Shown: piece by piece, positions 45,497 to 48,285 of the stretch | Numbering within the stretch: position 1 is the stretch's first letter | Layout of the letters: each line of letters opens with the position of its first letter | Assembly (NCBI GenBank): GCA_017435615.1 | Contig: JAFSET010000092.1 | Location: forward strand, 1-48,285 | Direction of reading: 5' to 3' | Length of the DNA stretch: 48,285 bases | Source of the DNA: Oscillospiraceae bacterium | GTDB lineage: Bacteria > Bacillota > Clostridia > Oscillospirales > Oscillospiraceae | Made by a program: the position numbers and the translations under genes | Notes under the pieces: model-generated | What the model was told of the DNA's origin: nothing | The model's database searches: none | What the model saw: only the letters and a program-made list of their open reading frames with translations

Positions 45497-45523
45497 AAAA
45501 AAAGACACAAGACGTGTCTTTTT
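45497..45523 (-). terminator. Terminator of the XRE regulator gene
   Basis: AAAAAAGACAC (45497-45507), loop AAGAC, GTGTCTTTTTT (45513-45523). On the minus strand it starts at the stop codon and ends in a run of Ts. On the plus strand it also ends in a T-run, so it can act in both directions. Confidence 0.8.
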
Positions 45524-45843
45524 TATAGATTTTTTATGTACGCGTCCAAGATCTCGGTGGCGGTTTTCCGCTGCTGCGGCGTCAGATCCTTTAGTTTTTC
45601 AGTTATCTCGTCAAAAATGAAGACGCTTCCGGAGGTCAGATCGTCCCTTAAAATATAGTCCGCAGAGATTTGCAGGGTCTCGGTGATCTTAATAAAAGTA
45701 TTCATACTGGGCATTTTCAATCCCCGTTCGATTTCCCCTAAGTAAACCTCACCAATCTCAGCCTGGGCGGCAAGAGCCTGCTGTGTATACCCCATTTTCA
45801 GCCGTGCCTCACGCAGCCGTTTTCCCAATGCTGTCTTGTCCAT
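45523..45843 (-). CDS. XRE-family (Cro/CI-type) transcriptional regulator
   Basis: A 106-residue regulator with an N-terminal helix-turn-helix (residues 8-62: LREARLKMGYTQQALAAQAEIGEVYLGEIERGLKMPS), the standard Xre fold. A C-terminal helical tail ends LTPQQRKTATEILDAYIKNL. There is no sensor or protease-type domain. AAGGAGG lies seven bases before the ATG. It is divergent from the sigma factor gene, with an inverted repeat over its own likely -10 region, so autorepression and control of the sigma gene are plausible. Confidence 0.9.
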   Translation of the reverse strand: MDKTALGKRLREARLKMGYTQQALAAQAEIGEVYLGEIERGLKMPSMNTFIKITETLQISADYILRDDLTSGSVFIFDEITEKLKDLTPQQRKTATEILDAYIKNL

Positions 45844-45861
45844 ATGATATGCCTCCTTTTG

Positions 45862-45890
45862 GTTTTCCTTAATTATCTATGTAGGAAAAC
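45862..45890. promoter_or_regulatory. Candidate operator of the XRE regulator
   Basis: GTTTTCCT (45862-45869) and AGGAAAAC (45883-45890) are perfect 8-bp inverse arms with a 13-base spacer. The spacer holds a minus-strand -10-like TAGATAAT. A third half-site, AGGAAAAG, lies at 45914-45921, next to the -35 box of the sigma gene promoter. Confidence 0.55.
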
Positions 45891-45925
45891 TGGGAATAAG
45901 TGACATTTTTTAAAGGAAAAGCGTA

Positions 45926-45954
45926 TTGAAAAAATTGTAAAAATTTGGTAAAAT
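45926..45954 (+). promoter_or_regulatory. Promoter of the sigma factor gene
   Basis: TTGAAA (45926-45931), 17 bases, TAAAAT (45949-45954). This is a good housekeeping-type promoter, so the sigma gene need not depend on its own product. Confidence 0.75.
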
Positions 45955-45989
45955 ATGATAAAAATCCTAAAAAGGAGGTGTTGGCAGGA

Positions 45990-46481
45990 ATGGATGCGGA
46001 GTATAGAAAACAGATTGAAGCGTTGTATTTTGAATTATATGACAAAGCAATGGTTTATGCCCGCAGTGCTTTGGATAGTGAAGTGCTGGCCGAGGAGGCC
46101 GTTCAGGAAACGTTCCGTATTGCCTGCCAAAAGCCTCAAAGTGTATGCGGCAGTCCCAACCCACAAGGATGGATTATTCAAACACTGAAATATACGATCC
46201 GCAATATTCGCACCAACCAAGCCTCGACAAAGCGTATGCTGGAACGCTATATGCTTACGCAGGTTGATAACATTAGCATTTCGGATAATCAGATTAACAT
46301 CAGTATTCTGTATGAGAATATTGCCGATTTGGAGGAATTCCAGCTCCTGAAAGAATTCGCTTTTGAGAAACAGTCGCATCAGGAAATGGCTGCAAAACGG
46401 GGCATCACCGTCAGTGCCTGCAGGAAACGTCTTCAACGGGCAAAGGAAACCTTGCATAGAAAACTAAAAAACAGCGTGTAA
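45990..46481 (+). CDS. ECF-like RNA polymerase sigma factor
   Basis: A 163-residue sigma-70 family protein with only regions 2 and 4. Region 2 (IEALYFELYDKAMVYAR...EVLAEEAVQETFRIACQKP, residues 9-60) and region 4 (ELLKEFAFEKQSHQEMAAKRGITVSACRKRLQRAKETLHRKL by position, residues 120-160) fit small ECF-like factors of Firmicutes. ATG 45990 has AAGGAGGTG nine bases upstream; the frame opens 15 codons earlier, inside the promoter. The next gene, encoding a membrane protein with a cytoplasmic head, is the likely anti-sigma partner. The signal it answers to is unknown. Confidence 0.85.
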   Translation: MDAEYRKQIEALYFELYDKAMVYARSALDSEVLAEEAVQETFRIACQKPQSVCGSPNPQGWIIQTLKYTIRNIRTNQASTKRMLERYMLTQVDNISISDNQINISILYENIADLEEFQLLKEFAFEKQSHQEMAAKRGITVSACRKRLQRAKETLHRKLKNSV

Positions 46482-46523
46482 GCGATAAAATCAAAAAAAT
46501 TTATGTCACCATATGATTGCTTG

Positions 46524-46539
46524 ATAACATATATGTTAT
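46524..46539. promoter_or_regulatory. Perfect 16-bp palindrome before the anti-sigma gene
   Basis: ATAACATATATGTTAT reads the same on both strands and ends one base before the AAAGGAGGAC ribosome binding site. It could be a protein-binding site or a small hairpin limiting translation of the next gene. Confidence 0.45.
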
Positions 46540-46555
46540 GAAAGGAGGACACAAG

Positions 46556-47413
46556 ATGCCCAAAAAGAATGATCGCACAAAGCAGGACTATTCCAAGTAT
46601 GCCGCGATGACTTCGGAAGAGCTTGCCCGGCTTTTGCGGTTAGACAGCGAAGCGCCTGAGGGTAATGAATTAGATATAGATACATTGCTCTATATCACAG
46701 GGGTATTGGCTGAGCGTGAGAAAACCAGTAATAACACCGGAAAAACAGCACAGGAAGCCTGGATGTCCTTTCAGCAGAATTATATGCCTGAGGAAGAGGA
46801 GCTGGCGGTTCCTGCAAAAGATACAAAACCTGTCAGAAGTCATCCTTGGGTCCGCCGGGGAATTGCGGCAGCAGCGGCAATTGTGTTGGTCGTGCTTGTT
46901 CCTCTGACAGCTAAGGCGTTGAATTGGGAAAAGATTTGGGACGCCGTGGCAATGTGGGCAAAGGAAACATTTTCCTTCGTTTGGGAAGGTCAGACAGACG
47001 TAGATAGTCCTGACACGAAAGAGCTGCGTCCATTTGATTCTTTACAAGGGAAAATGGATGAGATGGGTGATGACCCCAGCGTTGTGCCCACTTGGATTCC
47101 GGAGGGCTTTGTTTTGAAACGCATCGATATAGATGAAACACCAATGCAGCGAAGCTATATTGCGTTGTATAAAAACGGTGAACGAAGTATCAATATTTGT
47201 ATTCGCTCTTTTGAGGGAACAGATCCGGAACGAATAGAAATCAACGAAGAATTACTTGAAATCTATAATTGTGAGGATACTGAATTTTATATCTTCTCGA
47301 ATAATAAACGGCTTTGTGCTGTTTGGATACAAGATTCCTATGAATGTTATATATCCGGTGGGATAACGATTGAAGAAATAAAAGGAATGATCAATTCAAT
47401 TCAGAAAGGATAA
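46556..47413 (+). CDS. Putative membrane anti-sigma factor (DUF4367-like)
   Basis: A 285-residue protein with a cytoplasmic charged head (1-95), one membrane helix near 101-121 (GIAAAAAIVLVVLVPLTAKAL) and an extracellular domain of about 160 residues. The latter resembles DUF4367 (VPTWIPEGFVLKRIDIDE, ending ISGGITIEEIKGMINSI). Next to an ECF-like sigma gene, this layout is typical of anti-sigma factors that hold the sigma protein at the membrane. ATG 46556 follows AAAGGAGGAC; an upstream in-frame start at 46517 lacks such a site. The head carries no zinc-binding HxxxCxxC motif. The anti-sigma role is inferred from context. Confidence 0.72.
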   Translation: MPKKNDRTKQDYSKYAAMTSEELARLLRLDSEAPEGNELDIDTLLYITGVLAEREKTSNNTGKTAQEAWMSFQQNYMPEEEELAVPAKDTKPVRSHPWVRRGIAAAAAIVLVVLVPLTAKALNWEKIWDAVAMWAKETFSFVWEGQTDVDSPDTKELRPFDSLQGKMDEMGDDPSVVPTWIPEGFVLKRIDIDETPMQRSYIALYKNGERSINICIRSFEGTDPERIEINEELLEIYNCEDTEFYIFSNNKRLCAVWIQDSYECYISGGITIEEIKGMINSIQKG

Positions 47414-47422
47414 GGAGTTTCT

Positions 47423-47893
47423 GTGAATAATAAAAAATATTGTATCACTATGCGTATAGTGGCATTGGCGCTTGCGATGGTCATGATGCTGCCCATGCAC
47501 ATGCAGGCAGCAACGGCAAAGGTTGTCCAGCCCCGGGCCAGTGATTATTTGGATTCCTACAACGCCTATATCTACCCTGCGGCCAACGGAAAGATTCAGG
47601 CGTGGTTTACAGTCACTGGATGTGACTTTCAGGATTCCATTGGTGCCTTGCATATTACGATTTATGAATCTGCGGACAATACCAACTGGACATTGCGCAA
47701 GATATACCGTCATACCGACTATCCGCATTTGTTAAGCTATAATGACAACTATCACAGCGGTTATGTAGAGTACCAGGGTACACCTGGCAGATACTATAAG
47801 GCCTATGTCTGCATTTGGGGCGGCAGCGATGGCGATGGCGATACCCGCTATTTCTATACCAGCGCCAAAAAGGCAGTTCTAAACCCCAGTTAA
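47423..47893 (+). CDS. Small secreted protein, DUF6147-like
   Basis: A 156-residue secreted protein with a signal peptide (to about residue 30, ending MQAATA) and a mature domain of about 120 residues. The mature part begins QPRASDYLDSYNAYIYP and includes SGYVEYQGTPGRYYKAYVCIWGG, resembling the DUF6147 group of small exported Firmicutes proteins with a likely beta-sandwich. The function is unknown. The start is GTG, with AAGGAG five bases upstream, nine bases after the anti-sigma gene, so it is cotranscribed. As third gene of the sigma unit it could be the target or the extracellular partner of the system. Confidence 0.75.
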   Translation: MNNKKYCITMRIVALALAMVMMLPMHMQAATAKVVQPRASDYLDSYNAYIYPAANGKIQAWFTVTGCDFQDSIGALHITIYESADNTNWTLRKIYRHTDYPHLLSYNDNYHSGYVEYQGTPGRYYKAYVCIWGGSDGDGDTRYFYTSAKKAVLNPS

Positions 47894-47910
47894 CCCGTGA
47901 TCATAAAAAT

Positions 47911-47943
47911 TCCCGGAGGAATTCTTCCCGAATTCCCCCGGGA
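47911..47943 (+). terminator. Terminator after the sigma-factor unit
   Basis: The stem TCCCGGAGGAATT (47911-47923) pairs with AATTCCCCCGGGA (47931-47943), 13 positions with one mismatch, followed by TTATTGTGT. Confidence 0.75.
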
Positions 47944-47996
47944 TTATTGTGTAGAGAAAACCACGCGTCAGACACATGGAAAAGCCTCCCAGTTGT

Positions 47997-48285
47997 GTCA
48001 TTGCGAACCAGTGAATTGAGAAAACCTCCCAGTTGTGTCATTGCGAGCCAGTGCTCACACTGGCGTGGCAATCCGTCCTCCCCGTGTCATTGCGAGCCAG
48101 TAAATTGAGAAAACCTCCCAGTTGTGTCATTGCGAGCCAGTGCGCACACTGGCGTGGCAATCTCAAAATGCAAGGCAGCAAAATTCTGAACCCCAAAGGA
48201 CCCGTGCCAGCCTGAAAAATGTTTATTTTAAAGTTCCCCGGATCCTTTGGTAAGCTGAATGAATAAAGCCTCCCTTTGAGATTGC
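47997..48285. repeat. Tandem cluster of the secA-flanking repeat family (copy C)
   Basis: Four core units start at 47997, 48037, 48086 and 48126 with GTCATTGCGA(A/G)CCAGT. Units 1 and 3 are nearly identical 40-base forms leading to AATTGAGAAAACCTCCCAGT; units 2 and 4 continue into CACACTGGCGTGGCAATC. This makes an 89-base higher-order tandem. The last unit begins a full inner element like 3091-3279 that runs off the window end. Nothing between 47944 and 48285 looks coding. Confidence 0.85.

Noticed and set aside
47997-48285. A possible CRISPR array
   Set aside because: The spacers are themselves repeated, the units are palindromic REP-like forms of two types, there are no cas genes, and the same units occur singly near secA.

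Overview
The window looks like a chromosomal piece of a spore-forming, gut-type Gram-positive anaerobe of the class Clostridia, probably near the Oscillospirales. The signs are an alpha/beta-type small acid-soluble spore protein, a HrcA/CIRCE-controlled groES-groEL operon, strong AGGAGG ribosome binding sites, large modular secreted glycosidases, an ABC sugar importer without its own ATPase, and dispersed palindromic repeats. The genus cannot be fixed from sequence reading alone.

Layout. Positions 1-8738 hold housekeeping genes: secA bracketed by copies of one palindromic repeat family, a family-5 solute-binding lipoprotein, groES-groEL with a perfect CIRCE operator, a FucO-type lactaldehyde reductase and a spore protein. 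Positions 8784-9300 are a gene-poor scar with a truncated integrase-like ORF. Positions 9361-44682 form a polysaccharide-utilisation locus: uxaA, an AraC-type regulator on the opposite strand, and a run of ten plus-strand genes over about 33 kb: esterase, GH2, a 3468-residue surface GH42-like protein, sugar-binding lipoprotein, two permeases, a 1434-residue secreted modular protein, a GH78-like rhamnosidase, a GH35 beta-galactosidase, uxaB, and a 2000-residue secreted GH42-like protein. Intergenic gaps are 1-63 bases. The locus ends in a terminator with an 18-bp perfect stem. Positions 44764-47893 hold an unrecognised protein, an XRE regulator, an ECF-like sigma factor, a membrane DUF4367-type putative anti-sigma protein and a small secreted DUF6147-like protein. 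The window ends in a tandem cluster of the repeat family that flanks secA.

How the locus may work (inference). Large surface proteins with many carbohydrate-binding modules would bind a galactose-rich plant polymer and trim it outside the cell. The ABC importer would take up oligosaccharides, and the signal-less esterase, GH2, GH78-like and GH35 enzymes would finish hydrolysis in the cytoplasm. UxaB and UxaA would turn tagaturonate into 2-keto-3-deoxygluconate, and FucO could dispose of lactaldehyde from rhamnose. Together this fits rhamnogalacturonan I with galactan or arabinogalactan side chains, but no polysaccharide lyase, GH28 or GH105 gene is present.

Most notable observations: (1) two large secreted proteins share a GH42-like catalytic region whose acid/base segment lacks the usual Asn-Glu motif; (2) a roughly 115-residue module and a roughly 255-residue C-terminal domain, neither with a function I know, are shared by two of the secreted proteins; (3) a 174-bp miniature element with a perfect 10-bp target duplication splits a terminator; (4) the secA-flanking repeats keep hairpin shape while changing stem sequence.
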